DNA from: Aquabacterium sp.
GTDB lineage: Bacteria > Pseudomonadota > Gammaproteobacteria > Burkholderiales > Burkholderiaceae_C
Assembly: GCF_016195855.1 (NCBI RefSeq)
Contig: NZ_JACPYU010000003.1
Location: forward strand, 496,001 to 560,000
Length of the DNA: 64,000 nucleotides
Direction of reading: 5' to 3'
In this document: positions 1-8,746 of the stretch, in pieces
Position numbering within the stretch: the first letter of the stretch is position 1
How the letters are laid out: every line of letters starts with the position of its first letter
The notes under the pieces: generated by a model
Told to the model about the DNA's origin: nothing
Databases searched by the model: none
Seen by the model: the letters and a program-made list of their open reading frames with translations, nothing else
Made by a program: the position numbers and the translations under genes

Positions 1-1
1 C

Positions 2-343
2 GTGCCCATCACGCCCTGGCACACGACCAAGAGCTTTGCGGCTGACACCGTGCCCACGCTGATCGTGGCCTGCGAGAAAGACGCCATCGCGCCGAACAAG
101 CAGCACTCGGACCCCTTCTATGCCAGCCTGAACACGGCGCTGCCGCGCGGCGAGATCGAGGTCAAGGGTGCGGACCACCTCTGCCCGCTGAGCCTGGCCA
201 AGGCCGAGTACCAGACGACCGTGGCCAAGTCCGCCATTGCCTGGCTCAAGCGCTTCCTCGATGAAGACACGCGTTACGACGCCATGGTCAAGGGCGGCAT
301 TGACGGCGGCGACTACAGCCGCTTCAACGTCACAGGCTTTTGA
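2..343 (+). CDS. PETase/cutinase-like polyester hydrolase, C-terminal fragment
   Basis: The gene is cut by the left window edge and only the last 113 residues are visible. They match the C-terminal third of the alpha/beta-hydrolase family holding cutinases and IsPETase, secreted serine hydrolases that cleave ester bonds in polyesters or lipids. Visible are the Pro-Trp at residues 5-6 (equivalent to IsPETase W185), the catalytic Asp in ACEKDAIAP (residue 27), the catalytic His in GADHLC (residue 59) and the typical AWLKRFLDEDTRY helix. Cys24 and Cys61 occupy the positions of the active-site disulfide C203-C239 of IsPETase. The cysteines of the second, C-terminal disulfide are absent. The nucleophile Ser and signal peptide lie outside the window. 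The 3' end overlaps the convergent AraC gene by 14 bases. The substrate cannot be told; a general lipase or esterase is possible. Confidence 0.8.
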   Translation: MPITPWHTTKSFAADTVPTLIVACEKDAIAPNKQHSDPFYASLNTALPRGEIEVKGADHLCPLSLAKAEYQTTVAKSAIAWLKRFLDEDTRYDAMVKGGIDGGDYSRFNVTGF

Positions 344-1196
344 GCCAGGCCCTGGGTGAGACGCCCATGCGTTGCGTGAACACCCGGGACAAGGCCGAGG
401 CGTTGGCATAGCCCAGCTCGTCGGCCACCTGCTTGAGCGAGCGGCCGCTGCGCAACTGGGCTTGCGCCAGGCTCAGGCGCCACTGGATCAGGTAGTCGGC
501 AGGCGTGTCGCCCACGGCCTGCCTGAACAGCGCGGCAAAGGCACTGCGCGACATGCCGGCGCATTCGGCCATGCTCGGCAGGCTCCAGGGCTCGCCGGGC
601 CGTTCCTGCATGGCCACCAGCACCTTGGCCAGGCGCGGGTCCGACAAGCCATGGAGCAGGCCCGCCTGCACGCCGCCCTCTTCAGGGTGGTCCAGCAGCC
701 AGCGCAGCACCTGCAGCAGCAAGACTTCAAACAGGCGATCGGCCACCAGGCGCTGGCCACAACGCACCCGCTCGGCCTCGCCAAACAACAGCGACAAGGT
801 CTGGGTCACATCGCTGACACGAGACAGCGGCAACACGATCAGCGACGGCAGGGAGCGCACCAGGGGGTGCATGTCACCGCCATCAAAAGCCAGCGTGGCG
901 CAGGTGAAGTCCGCCCCGTCCGCAGGTGCGTTGTGGAAGTCATGCGCCAAGGGCCGTGGGTAAAACAGCAGGCTGGGCTCGGTCACTTCCAGCTTGCGGG
1001 CCGCACCGCTTCGCGCCTTGTGCGTCACCGTCATCGTGCCGCGCCGCATCACATGCAGAAAGCCCAGGCCGGGCTGCGCGGCAAAGTGCGTCACACCGCA
1101 CAGCGGCCCGTTGTGGAACATGTGGGCCTGCACGCTGAAGCGCTCCAGCAGCGACGACAGGCGATCCAACTCGGGGGCGGCGGGGGCTTCATGCAT
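330..1196 (-). CDS. AraC family transcriptional regulator with N-terminal cupin
   Basis: A 288-residue DNA-binding regulator. Residues ~1-180 form a cupin-like AraC sensing domain (AraC_binding/Cupin_6 type). The C-terminal ~100 residues carry two helix-turn-helix motifs, the second in SLKQVADELGYANASALSRVF, followed by the family ending RMGVSPRAWL. It is divergent from the AhpD-like gene starting at 1397, with 200 bases between them, so that gene is the most likely target; this is inference from position. Its 3' end overlaps the preceding hydrolase gene tail to tail. Confidence 0.9.
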   Translation of the reverse strand: MHEAPAAPELDRLSSLLERFSVQAHMFHNGPLCGVTHFAAQPGLGFLHVMRRGTMTVTHKARSGAARKLEVTEPSLLFYPRPLAHDFHNAPADGADFTCATLAFDGGDMHPLVRSLPSLIVLPLSRVSDVTQTLSLLFGEAERVRCGQRLVADRLFEVLLLQVLRWLLDHPEEGGVQAGLLHGLSDPRLAKVLVAMQERPGEPWSLPSMAECAGMSRSAFAALFRQAVGDTPADYLIQWRLSLAQAQLRSGRSLKQVADELGYANASALSRVFTQRMGVSPRAWLKSL

Positions 1197-1396
1197 GGCG
1201 GCTCAGCTGTGGATGCTCGGTTGCGGACGCTCAGTTTCGGACGATTAGGTTGATTTCATGGATGAAATGCACCCAACAGTGCAACCATAAACCAGAAACT
1301 GGCCTTGTGCACAGCGATGTGCCTTCCGCCCGCCAATGCCTCACCGCATGACGCATGACCGCATCACCGGGCATTCAACCAAGGAAAGACAAGACC

Positions 1397-1942
1397 ATGA
1401 ACCGCATTCCTCTTCTGACCGCTGAACAAGCACCCACCGCCAGCCAGCCCCTGCTGCAACAGATCCAGCAAGCCTTTGGCGCCACCCCCAATATGTTCAA
1501 GGCCGTGGCCAACTCACCTGCCGCCTTGCAGGCCATGTGGGGCTTCTTCGGCGCCCTGGGCAAAGGCACGATCGAGGCCCAACTGGGTGAACAGATCGCC
1601 GTGGCCGTGGCCGACCGCAATGCCTGTGAGTACTGCCTGGCCGCGCACACCGCGCTGGGCCGCAAGGCCGGCGCCTCCGCCGAGGAGATGCGTGCCGCGC
1701 AACAAGGCGAGTCCGCCAACCCACGCACCGCTGCGGCACTGCGCTTTGCCATCAAGCTGGTGCATGAGCGCGGCCAGGTCACGGCCCAGGATGTGCAGGC
1801 TCTGCGCGATGCGGGCTTTCACAACGAGCACATCGCCGAGATCCTGGCCCATGTGGCCCTCAACCTGTTCACCAACTACGTGAACGTGGCGTTTGCGGTG
1901 CCGGTGGACTTCCCGGCCGTGCCATTGAGCCGCAAGGCCTGA
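1397..1942 (+). CDS. AhpD-like carboxymuconolactone decarboxylase family protein
   Basis: A 181-residue all-helical protein of the CMD/AhpD superfamily. The key motif CEYCLAAH (CxxC-xxx-H) is present, as in alkylhydroperoxidase AhpD where the two Cys and the His act in peroxide reduction. It probably works as a cytoplasmic thiol-dependent peroxidase or related antioxidant enzyme. The start at 1397 is chosen because an AAGGAAAG ribosome-binding site lies just upstream; the frame is open 14 codons further without a good site. It is transcribed away from the AraC regulator, a frequent arrangement for this family. Confidence 0.85.
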   Translation: MNRIPLLTAEQAPTASQPLLQQIQQAFGATPNMFKAVANSPAALQAMWGFFGALGKGTIEAQLGEQIAVAVADRNACEYCLAAHTALGRKAGASAEEMRAAQQGESANPRTAAALRFAIKLVHERGQVTAQDVQALRDAGFHNEHIAEILAHVALNLFTNYVNVAFAVPVDFPAVPLSRKA

Positions 1943-1970
1943 TCGGCTGATCAGATCCCGGCGGGGCGTT

Positions 1971-2345
1971 TCAACGCCGCGTCGGGATGCGCCAGACCAC
2001 GATCAACCCGATCAGGGCCAGACTCAAGATCAGCACCTGCAAACCGGGCCGGCCAGCCAGTCGCCAGGCCGACAGGCCCACCATCACGGTCATCATCCCG
2101 CTGGCCAGCCATTTCACTTTCAGGGGCAGCGCGTGGTGCGCCTCCCAGTCCCGCACCATCGGGCCCAGCCAGCGGTTGGACAACAACCAGGCATGCCAAC
2201 GCGGCGAGCCCTTGGCAAAGCACGCCGCCGCCAGCAACACGAAAGGCGTGGTGGGCAGGCCCGGCAGGATGGCGCCCAGCACCGCCAAGGCCAGCGACAC
2301 CCAACCCGCCAGGATCAGCGCGTAGCGGATGAAGGGGCGATGCAT
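1971..2345 (-). CDS. DUF454 (YbaN-type) inner membrane protein
   Basis: A 124-residue membrane protein matching the DUF454/YbaN family, with the signature LPGLPTTPFVLLAAACF near residue 28 and a conserved stretch SNRWLGPMVRDWEAHHALP. About three to four hydrophobic helices can be seen, two in the N-terminal half and two after the central polar loop. Function is unknown in the family. It lies 30 bases downstream of glnS on the same strand and may be cotranscribed with it. Confidence 0.85.
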   Translation of the reverse strand: MHRPFIRYALILAGWVSLALAVLGAILPGLPTTPFVLLAAACFAKGSPRWHAWLLSNRWLGPMVRDWEAHHALPLKVKWLASGMMTVMVGLSAWRLAGRPGLQVLILSLALIGLIVVWRIPTRR

Positions 2346-2375
2346 GTGCGCAGCCGGCCAGGCCTCAGCAGGTGC

Positions 2376-4187
2376 TTACTTCGCCCAGTTGCCGTCCTTC
2401 AAGCCCGTGATCTTGTTGAACACAGGTTTGACCGACGTGTGGTCCTTGCGGTCTGCCACGAAGTAGCCAAAGCGCTCGAACTGGAACTTCTGATCCGGCT
2501 GAGCCTGGGCCAGCGACGGCTCGACATAGGCCGTGACCACCTTCTTGCTGTCCGGGTTGAGGCTGGCCAGGAAGTCCTTGCCGCCCGCATCGGGCTGCGC
2601 GTCGGTGAACAAGCGGTCATACAGGCGCACTTCAGCCGCAACGCCATCGGCCACGCCCACCCAGGTGATCGCCGCCTTGACCTTGACGCTGTCTGCGCCG
2701 GGCGTGCCGCTCTTGGTGTCAGGCACCACGGTGGCCAGCACCTCGGTGACCTTGCCTTCCGCATCCTTGACGCAGCCGGTGCACTCGATCACATAGCCGC
2801 CCTTGAGACGCACCTTGTTGCCCGGGAACAGGCGCTTGTAGCCCTTGGGAGGCACCTCTTCAAAGTCCTCGCGCTCGATCCACACTTCCTTGCCGATGGT
2901 GAACGCACGGTGTGCGGGCTCGGGCATGCCTTCTGGCGGATGCGGCAGTGCCGGCAGCGAGCAGGGCTCTAGATGGCCGGCGCCCATCACCTCGTCCCAA
3001 TTGCTCAGCACCAGCTTGACCGGGTCCAGCACGGCCATGCCGCGGTGGGCCTTGTGCTCCAGGTCGTCACGCAGGGCGATGTCCAGCGTGCTGTAGTCGA
3101 TCCAGCTGTCGGACTTGCTCACACCGATGCGCTCGCAGAACAGCTGGATGGCCTCGGGCGTGTAGCCACGGCGGCGCAGGCCCACGATGGTGGGCATGCG
3201 CGGGTCATCCCATCCTTCCACCACCTTCTCGTCCACCAGTTGCTTGAGCTTGCGCTTGGAGGTGATCACGTACGTCAGGTTCAGGCGCGCGAATTCGTGC
3301 TGGCGCGGCGTGGGCTGCTTGAGCAGGCCGCCTTCGGCCAGGCGGTCCACCAGCCAGTCGTAGAAGGGGCGCTGGTCTTCGAATTCGAGCGTGCAGATCG
3401 AATGCGTGATCTGCTCCAGCGCGTCTTCGATGGGGTGCGCAAAGGTGTACATCGGGTAGATGCACCACTTGTCGCCCGTGTTGTGGTGGGTTGCGCGGCG
3501 GATGCGGTAGATGGCCGGATCGCGCATGTTGATGTTGGGCGCGGCCATGTCGATCTTGGCGCGCAGCACCATGCTGCCGTCCGGGTGCTGGCCGTCACGC
3601 ATTTCGCGGAAGCGCGCCAGGTTTTCTTGCGGCGTGCGGCTGCGGAAAGGGCTGTCCTTGCCGGGCGTGGAGAAGTCACCGCGGTTGGCGCGCATCTCTT
3701 CGGGCGTCTGCTCGTCCACATAGGCCAGGCCGGCTTCGATCAGGTACTCGGCGGCGCGGTACATGTGGTCGAAGTAGTTGCTGGCGTAGTAGAGGTGGCT
3801 CTGTGCCTGGCCATTGAAGTTGGAGCCCCAGCCAAAGCCCAGCCACTTGACGGCGTCCAGGATGGCGTCAACGTACTCCTGCTCTTCCTTCTCCGGGTTG
3901 GTGTCGTCAAAGCGCATGTGGCAGACGCCACCGTAGTCACGCGCGAGGCCGAAGTTCAGGCAGATGCTCTTGGCGTGGCCCACATGCAGGTAGCCATTGG
4001 GCTCCGGCGGGAAACGGGTGCGGATCTTGGCGGGGTCAGGCTGCCCCTGCTCGTGGTGAGCGGCGTCGCCGGGCGAGCCGGCCCAACGGCGGCTGGCGTA
4101 GGTGCCCTGCTCCAGGTCGCGGTCAATGATGCCGCGCAGGAAATTGCTGGGTTTGGCGGGGGTGTTGTCGTCTGTAGGCGCGTTCAT
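2376..4187 (-). CDS. glnS: Glutaminyl-tRNA synthetase
   Basis: A 603-residue class I aminoacyl-tRNA synthetase charging tRNA-Gln with glutamine in the cytoplasm. The HIGH-type motif is PEPNGYLHVGHAKS near residue 65 and the KMSKS equivalent is ITSKRKL in the middle of the protein, matching the VMSKRK form of GlnRS rather than GluRS. The C-terminal half forms the two anticodon-binding beta-barrels. It is longer than E. coli GlnRS (554 residues), partly from an N-terminal tail of about 55 residues. A direct glnS means this organism need not rely solely on transamidation for Gln-tRNA. Confidence 0.97.
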   Translation of the reverse strand: MNAPTDDNTPAKPSNFLRGIIDRDLEQGTYASRRWAGSPGDAAHHEQGQPDPAKIRTRFPPEPNGYLHVGHAKSICLNFGLARDYGGVCHMRFDDTNPEKEEQEYVDAILDAVKWLGFGWGSNFNGQAQSHLYYASNYFDHMYRAAEYLIEAGLAYVDEQTPEEMRANRGDFSTPGKDSPFRSRTPQENLARFREMRDGQHPDGSMVLRAKIDMAAPNINMRDPAIYRIRRATHHNTGDKWCIYPMYTFAHPIEDALEQITHSICTLEFEDQRPFYDWLVDRLAEGGLLKQPTPRQHEFARLNLTYVITSKRKLKQLVDEKVVEGWDDPRMPTIVGLRRRGYTPEAIQLFCERIGVSKSDSWIDYSTLDIALRDDLEHKAHRGMAVLDPVKLVLSNWDEVMGAGHLEPCSLPALPHPPEGMPEPAHRAFTIGKEVWIEREDFEEVPPKGYKRLFPGNKVRLKGGYVIECTGCVKDAEGKVTEVLATVVPDTKSGTPGADSVKVKAAITWVGVADGVAAEVRLYDRLFTDAQPDAGGKDFLASLNPDSKKVVTAYVEPSLAQAQPDQKFQFERFGYFVADRKDHTSVKPVFNKITGLKDGNWAK

Positions 4188-4269
4188 GCCCCGATTCTAT
4201 CGAGGGGACTGGCCCGCACGGCCGCTTGGGTATAAGGTGGCTCACATATCAGCCAGAAATCTCGCATCC

Positions 4270-5070
4270 ATGTCGAACAACCACAAGCATGACGACCGTT
4301 TGAGCAAAAAAGAGTACGAGGAGCGCCTGGAGCCCCTGCAACTGGCGCTCAACCAGATGGCCCGTTGGCTGCAACACACGGGCAAGCGCGTCCTGATCCT
4401 GTTCGAGGGCCGCGACACGGCCGGCAAGACCGGGGTGATCAACGCGATCTCCGCGTGCCTGAACCCGCGCCAGTACCAGATCGTGGCCCTGCCCAAGCCG
4501 TCCGAAGACGAAAGCACGCAGTGGTATTTCCAGCGCTATGTGCCCCACCTGCCGGCAGGCGGCCATGTCTCGCTGTTCGACCGCAGCTGGTACAACCGCG
4601 CCGGCGTGGAAAAAGTCATGGGTTACTGCAGTGACGAGCAGTACCAGCGCTTCCTCAAGCAGACGCCCGTGTTCGAAAAGCTGCTGGTCGACGACGGCAT
4701 CCTCTTGTTCAAATACTGGCTGACGGTGGACCAGACCGAGCAGGAACGCCGTTTTGCCGAGCGCCGCGATGACCCGTTCAAACGCTGGAAACTCTCGCCC
4801 ATCGACCTGATGGCACGCCAGAAGTACGAGGAGTACGGCAAGGCCCGCGACGCCATGCTGGAGGCCACCCACACCAAACACGCCCCCTGGACCCTGGTGG
4901 ACTTCAATGACCAGCGCCTGGGCCGCCTGACCCTGATCCGCCACCTGCTGGACCAGCTGCCCGACTACGCGGTGCCTGACCAATGGATCGACTTTGCCCC
5001 ACTCCCGGGCAAGCTGGCCAAGGAGAACTTCAAGGGGCCGCTCAAGCCGATCCCGCCAGCCTTGAGTTGA
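4270..5070 (+). CDS. Polyphosphate kinase 2 family protein
   Basis: A 266-residue single-domain PPK2 kinase, which transfers phosphate between polyphosphate and nucleotides. Walker A is EGRDTAGKTG (about residue 45), the Walker B region contains FDRSWYNR, and the lid segment RRDDPFKRWKLSP is typical of the family. The start at 4270 is preferred over an upstream frame extension into the glnS 5' region because family members begin with a short polar N-terminus as here. The gene is divergent from glnS. Whether it acts on NMP, NDP or both (class I-III) cannot be told by eye. Confidence 0.9.
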   Translation: MSNNHKHDDRLSKKEYEERLEPLQLALNQMARWLQHTGKRVLILFEGRDTAGKTGVINAISACLNPRQYQIVALPKPSEDESTQWYFQRYVPHLPAGGHVSLFDRSWYNRAGVEKVMGYCSDEQYQRFLKQTPVFEKLLVDDGILLFKYWLTVDQTEQERRFAERRDDPFKRWKLSPIDLMARQKYEEYGKARDAMLEATHTKHAPWTLVDFNDQRLGRLTLIRHLLDQLPDYAVPDQWIDFAPLPGKLAKENFKGPLKPIPPALS

Positions 5071-5274
5071 ATCAACGCTGAAGGGCATGCCCCCAAAAAC
5101 TTGATTTCAAACAAGCGTTTCACCATATTTGCTAGGGAAATATCACCGTTTCAAACACCCCTCATTCAGGGGTATTCGTTAAATAACAGGGTTGACCCTC
5201 TCGGGCGAGCGACTGGCCGACTTCAACAATCGGGCCCACAGCAGTCGCAACACATCGCCAGAAAGCAGTCGCCC

Positions 5275-6051
5275 ATGCTCACCACCCGCTACCAGAAGGT
5301 CAACACGCTGAGTGTCGTGGACATCGCCCGCATGCACGCCCTGTTCGAAGAGAACTACGCGTACAGCCCGCTGTCGACCTTCATCGACGACCTGGAAAAG
5401 AAGGACGGCGCCTTCATCGTGCGCAAGAAGTCCACCCAGGAGATCGTGGGGTTTTCGACGCTGGGCATCTACACCTTCGAGCTGGGCGGCAAGAAAGCCA
5501 AGGGCCTGTTCAGCGGCGACACCATCATCGACCGCAACTACTGGGGGTCGCGCTCGCTGCAGAACGCCTTTGCGCTCAAGCTGTTCTGGGAGGCGCTCAA
5601 GTCCCCCCTGACACCGCAGTACTGGCTGCTGATCTCCAAGGGCTACAAGACCTACCTGCTGCTGGCGCGCAACTTCCCAGACTTCTATCCCCAGCGCGGC
5701 GGCGCCAAACCCAAGCTCAAGGACATGGTCACCGAGTACTGTGAAGCCATGTTCCCCGGCAAGCTCGACCACGACAGCATGTTGCTGGACTTCGGTGACA
5801 ACGCCAATTGCCTGAAGGACCACGTGGCCGCCATCACACCAGAGATGCGCGCGGCCGATCCGGACATCGCCTTCTTCGAGCAGTGCAACCCGAGCTGGCA
5901 GCGCGGCACCGAGCTGCCCTGCATCGCCCTGGCCGACCTCAAGACCTTCCTGTCCGTCATCTGGCCCTTCCTGTGGAAGTCGCTGTTTGGCAAGAAGGCG
6001 GCGCCCCAGGTGGGCACGGCCCAGGCCGAAGCACAGGCGCGCCGCGCCTGA
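5275..6051 (+). CDS. Hypothetical protein, possible acetyltransferase-like fold
   Basis: A 258-residue protein I do not recognise with confidence. The N-terminal 110 residues have the layout of a GNAT domain: an early helix with LFEENYAYSPLSTF, a beta segment AFIVRKKSTQEIVGFSTLGIYTF, then GKKAKGLFSGDTIID. No convincing acetyl-CoA pyrophosphate loop is visible. The C-terminal part has a hydrophobic segment (FLSVIWPFLWKSLF), so membrane contact is possible. The ATG at 5275 is chosen because the protein-like composition starts there, with a weak GAAAG upstream; the frame is open to 5101. It stands alone between the PPK2 gene and a convergent gene. Confidence 0.6.
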   Translation: MLTTRYQKVNTLSVVDIARMHALFEENYAYSPLSTFIDDLEKKDGAFIVRKKSTQEIVGFSTLGIYTFELGGKKAKGLFSGDTIIDRNYWGSRSLQNAFALKLFWEALKSPLTPQYWLLISKGYKTYLLLARNFPDFYPQRGGAKPKLKDMVTEYCEAMFPGKLDHDSMLLDFGDNANCLKDHVAAITPEMRAADPDIAFFEQCNPSWQRGTELPCIALADLKTFLSVIWPFLWKSLFGKKAAPQVGTAQAEAQARRA

Positions 6052-6062
6052 AGCCCGCAGGA

Positions 6063-6551
6063 TCAGGCGGCGTTTTGGCCTGAATCCCGTCCTGCATCCT
6101 GGGTGGCGCCCTGTTCTGCGGGCGCTGGGTCAGGCGGCTTGCTCACACCCTCACGGGCCCGTTCGGCATAGCGGTTGAAACGCCAGGCGGTGTTGTCCAG
6201 CGTGATGCGGCGCCAGGTGGCGCGCTTCTCGGCCGGGCTCATCTCGGGCCACAACTGCACCTCGTCGAACGTGCGGCCACAGCCCTTGCACAGGTCATCG
6301 CCCTGGCTGGTCGAGCAGATCGCGATGCAGGGCGTGTCGGGCGTGGTGCCGTACCAGGCCAGCCAGGCTTCGCGGGCCGCCTGCGGCATGCTGGCCTCGT
6401 CGCACTCGCTCTCGCGGTAATAGACCATAAGCGCATAGACCTCGGCGAGCTTTTGCACCTCGGCGCACAGGCTGATGCCATCGGGCGATGGGCGCTGCTC
6501 GCGCCACCAATTGATGGCCGACTCGATGTCGGTGATGTGGATGCCAGCCAT
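6063..6551 (-). CDS. DUF3717-DUF1289 fusion protein
   Basis: A 162-residue protein with two small domains. Residues 1-60 fit DUF3717 (IHITDIESAINWWREQRPSP, then LCAEVQKLAEVYALMVYY). Residues ~70-120 fit DUF1289, a short cysteine motif domain reading PCIAICSTSQGDDLCKGCGR followed by WPEMSPAEKRATWRRI; its four cysteines suggest metal binding. The C-terminal tail is low complexity. It lies 20 bases downstream of trpS on the same strand and is probably cotranscribed. Function is unknown. Confidence 0.8.
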   Translation of the reverse strand: MAGIHITDIESAINWWREQRPSPDGISLCAEVQKLAEVYALMVYYRESECDEASMPQAAREAWLAWYGTTPDTPCIAICSTSQGDDLCKGCGRTFDEVQLWPEMSPAEKRATWRRITLDNTAWRFNRYAERAREGVSKPPDPAPAEQGATQDAGRDSGQNAA

Positions 6552-6571
6552 GCGTCTACCCGCCCGCTCGC

Positions 6572-7906
6572 TCAGCCTTTGGCCGGCTTGCTGCCCTGCT
6601 CGGCTTCATGGGCCTGCAGCGCGGCCAGGGCCGCTTCCACGGCCTCCCGCGCCACACCTTCGGCCAGGCTAACCGGGGCATCACCCAGCACCACGGCGCT
6701 GTCGGTCTTGAAGCGCTTGACCCAGCCCCCCGCCTCACGGCCTTCGGCGAAGGCCTGGCTTTGCAGCAGCAAGGCGCCATCAGCCGTGGTGAGCTTGAAG
6801 TAGAACTGGCCGTCGGCCTCACGGTATTGCTTGAACACGGGCAAGTCAGACTTGCTGGCCTGCGCCTTGGCGGCCTTGGCCTGGGGCACAGCCAGCATGG
6901 GGCGCAGGCCCACGGCATGGCGCAACTCGGCCAGCAAGGGCGTGGCCACGGCGCGGGCCTTGGCGGCACCGGCCTGCAGGATGTCTTCAATGTGCTCGGG
7001 GTGGGCCATCAGGTCAGCATAACGCTCGCGCATGGGGCCCACATGGGCATCGATCAGCTGCACCACGCGTTGCTTGGCGTCACCCCAGCCCAGGCCTGCG
7101 CGCAGATCGGCGCGAAAGGCCTCGCGCGTGGCCGCATCGGCAAAGGCGTCGTGGATGGTGACCAGGTGGGCGCTGTCCGGGTCCTTGGGCTCACCGGGCA
7201 GGCGCGAGTCGGTCACGATGCGCGCGATCGCGTCCTTCAGGGCCTTGGCGCCACCGTCGAACAAGGGCACGGTGTTGTCGTAGCTCTTGCTCATCTTGCG
7301 GCCATCCAGGCCCGGCAAGGTGGCCACACTCTCTTCGATCTCGGCTTGCGGCAGCACGAACAGCTCGCGGCCCTTGCCGAAGGTGTGGTTGAAGCGCTGG
7401 GCCACGTCACGTGCCATCTCGATGTGCTGCACCTGGTCGCGGCCCACGGGTACACGGTGCGCGTTGAACAGCAGGATGTCGGCGGCCATCAGGATGGGGT
7501 AGCAGAACAGGCCCATGGTGATGCCCGCGTCCGGGTCCTCGGCCTGGACGCCGTTGGCGTCCACCGCGGCCTTGTAGGCGTGCGCACGGTTCATCTGCCC
7601 CTTGGCCGTCACGCAGGTCAACAGCCAGTTCAGCTCGGTCACCTCGGGGATGTCGCTCTGGCGGTAGAAGGTCACGCGCTCGGTGTCCAGGCCCGCGGCC
7701 AGCCAGGTGGCGGCGATTTCAAGGCGTGAACGCTCAATGCGATCCGGGTCGTCGCACTTGATCAGCGCGTGGTAGTCGGCCAGGAAGAAAAAGCTCTCGA
7801 CCCCGTCCTCGCGGCTGGCGGCAATGGCCGGGCGGATGGCGCCCACGTAATTGCCCAGGTGGGGGGTGCCGGTGGTGGTGATACCGGTGAGAACGCGTTC
7901 GGTCAT
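6572..7906 (-). CDS. trpS: Tryptophanyl-tRNA synthetase, long betaproteobacterial form
   Basis: A 444-residue class I synthetase for tRNA-Trp. The HIGH-type motif is [12 protein letters not shown] near residue 10 and the KMSKS loop is [10 protein letters not shown] near residue 205. It is about 100 residues longer than the E. coli enzyme; the extra C-terminal part ([20 protein letters not shown]) is a feature of long TrpS forms in betaproteobacteria. The downstream DUF3717-DUF1289 gene follows closely on the same strand; purN is divergent upstream. Confidence 0.96.
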   Translation of the reverse strand: MTERVLTGITTTGTPHLGNYVGAIRPAIAASREDGVESFFFLADYHALIKCDDPDRIERSRLEIAATWLAAGLDTERVTFYRQSDIPEVTELNWLLTCVTAKGQMNRAHAYKAAVDANGVQAEDPDAGITMGLFCYPILMAADILLFNAHRVPVGRDQVQHIEMARDVAQRFNHTFGKGRELFVLPQAEIEESVATLPGLDGRKMSKSYDNTVPLFDGGAKALKDAIARIVTDSRLPGEPKDPDSAHLVTIHDAFADAATREAFRADLRAGLGWGDAKQRVVQLIDAHVGPMRERYADLMAHPEHIEDILQAGAAKARAVATPLLAELRHAVGLRPMLAVPQAKAAKAQASKSDLPVFKQYREADGQFYFKLTTADGALLLQSQAFAEGREAGGWVKRFKTDSAVVLGDAPVSLAEGVAREAVEAALAALQAHEAEQGSKPAKG

Positions 7907-8033
7907 GGCTGGCTCGGGTGGAGATCGGACGGGAAAACAGACGGGGAAAGTGCCGAATTGTAGGTGCAGGCCCCTTTTTCCGAGGCCGAGTAGGGGCAGC
8001 GGCCAGGATGGGCCCGATTACACTCTGGGCCGC

Positions 8034-8666
8034 ATGAAAAACATCGTCATCCTGATCTCCGGGCGCGGCTCCAATATGGAAGCCATCGTGGACACCTGTG
8101 CCAGCGAGCAATGGCCTGCCCGCATCGCGGCCGTGATCAGCAACAAGGCTTCGGCCGGTGGCCTGCAGTTTGCGGCCTCGCGTGGCATCCCCACCGCCGT
8201 GGTGGACCACAAGGCCTTCGACACCCGCGAAGCGTTTGACGCCGAGCTGGCCCGCGTGATCGATGGCTACCAGCCCGACCTGGTGGTACTGGCCGGCTTC
8301 ATGCGCATCCTGACCGAAGGCTTCGTGCGCCATTTCGAGGGGCGCATGCTCAACATCCACCCCTCCCTGCTGCCGGCCTTCCCCGGCCTGCACACGCACC
8401 AGCGCGCCATCGAGGCAGGCTGCAAGCTGGCGGGTGCCACGGTGCACTTCGTCACACCGGATCTGGACCACGGCCCCATCGTCGCCCAGGCTGCCGTGCC
8501 CGTGCTGGCTAATGACACCGAAACCAGCCTGTCGGCCCGCGTGCTCAAGCAGGAGCACGTGATCTACCCGCGTGCCGTGCGCTGGTTCGTGGAAGACGCG
8601 TTGACGCTGGACCAGAACCGCGTCATGCACAAACAGGGCACCACGCAGCTGCTGATCGGCGACTAA
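8034..8666 (+). CDS. purN: Phosphoribosylglycinamide formyltransferase
   Basis: A 210-residue GAR transformylase of purine biosynthesis, transferring a formyl group from 10-formyl-tetrahydrofolate to GAR. The phosphate-binding loop GRGSNMEAI is near the start, the active site segment is NIHPSLLPAFPGLHTH (Asn and His catalytic), and the catalytic Asp lies in DLDHGPI. The ATG at 8034 starts MKNIVILISGRGSN as expected. No clear ribosome-binding site precedes it, and a -10-like TACACT lies just upstream, so the message may have a very short leader. Confidence 0.96.
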   Translation: MKNIVILISGRGSNMEAIVDTCASEQWPARIAAVISNKASAGGLQFAASRGIPTAVVDHKAFDTREAFDAELARVIDGYQPDLVVLAGFMRILTEGFVRHFEGRMLNIHPSLLPAFPGLHTHQRAIEAGCKLAGATVHFVTPDLDHGPIVAQAAVPVLANDTETSLSARVLKQEHVIYPRAVRWFVEDALTLDQNRVMHKQGTTQLLIGD

Positions 8667-8746
8667 GCGAAGCCGGCGCCCCTCTCCTGATAACCTTGGC
8701 GGCTTTGATGACGCTCGTACACGTCGTACAGGGGAAGGGAGAACAA

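Noticed and set aside
3267-3282. Possible fourth operator in glnS (ACGTACGTCAGGTTCAGG)
   Set aside because: It has only the left half-site; the AACGTA half is absent and it lies inside a gene.
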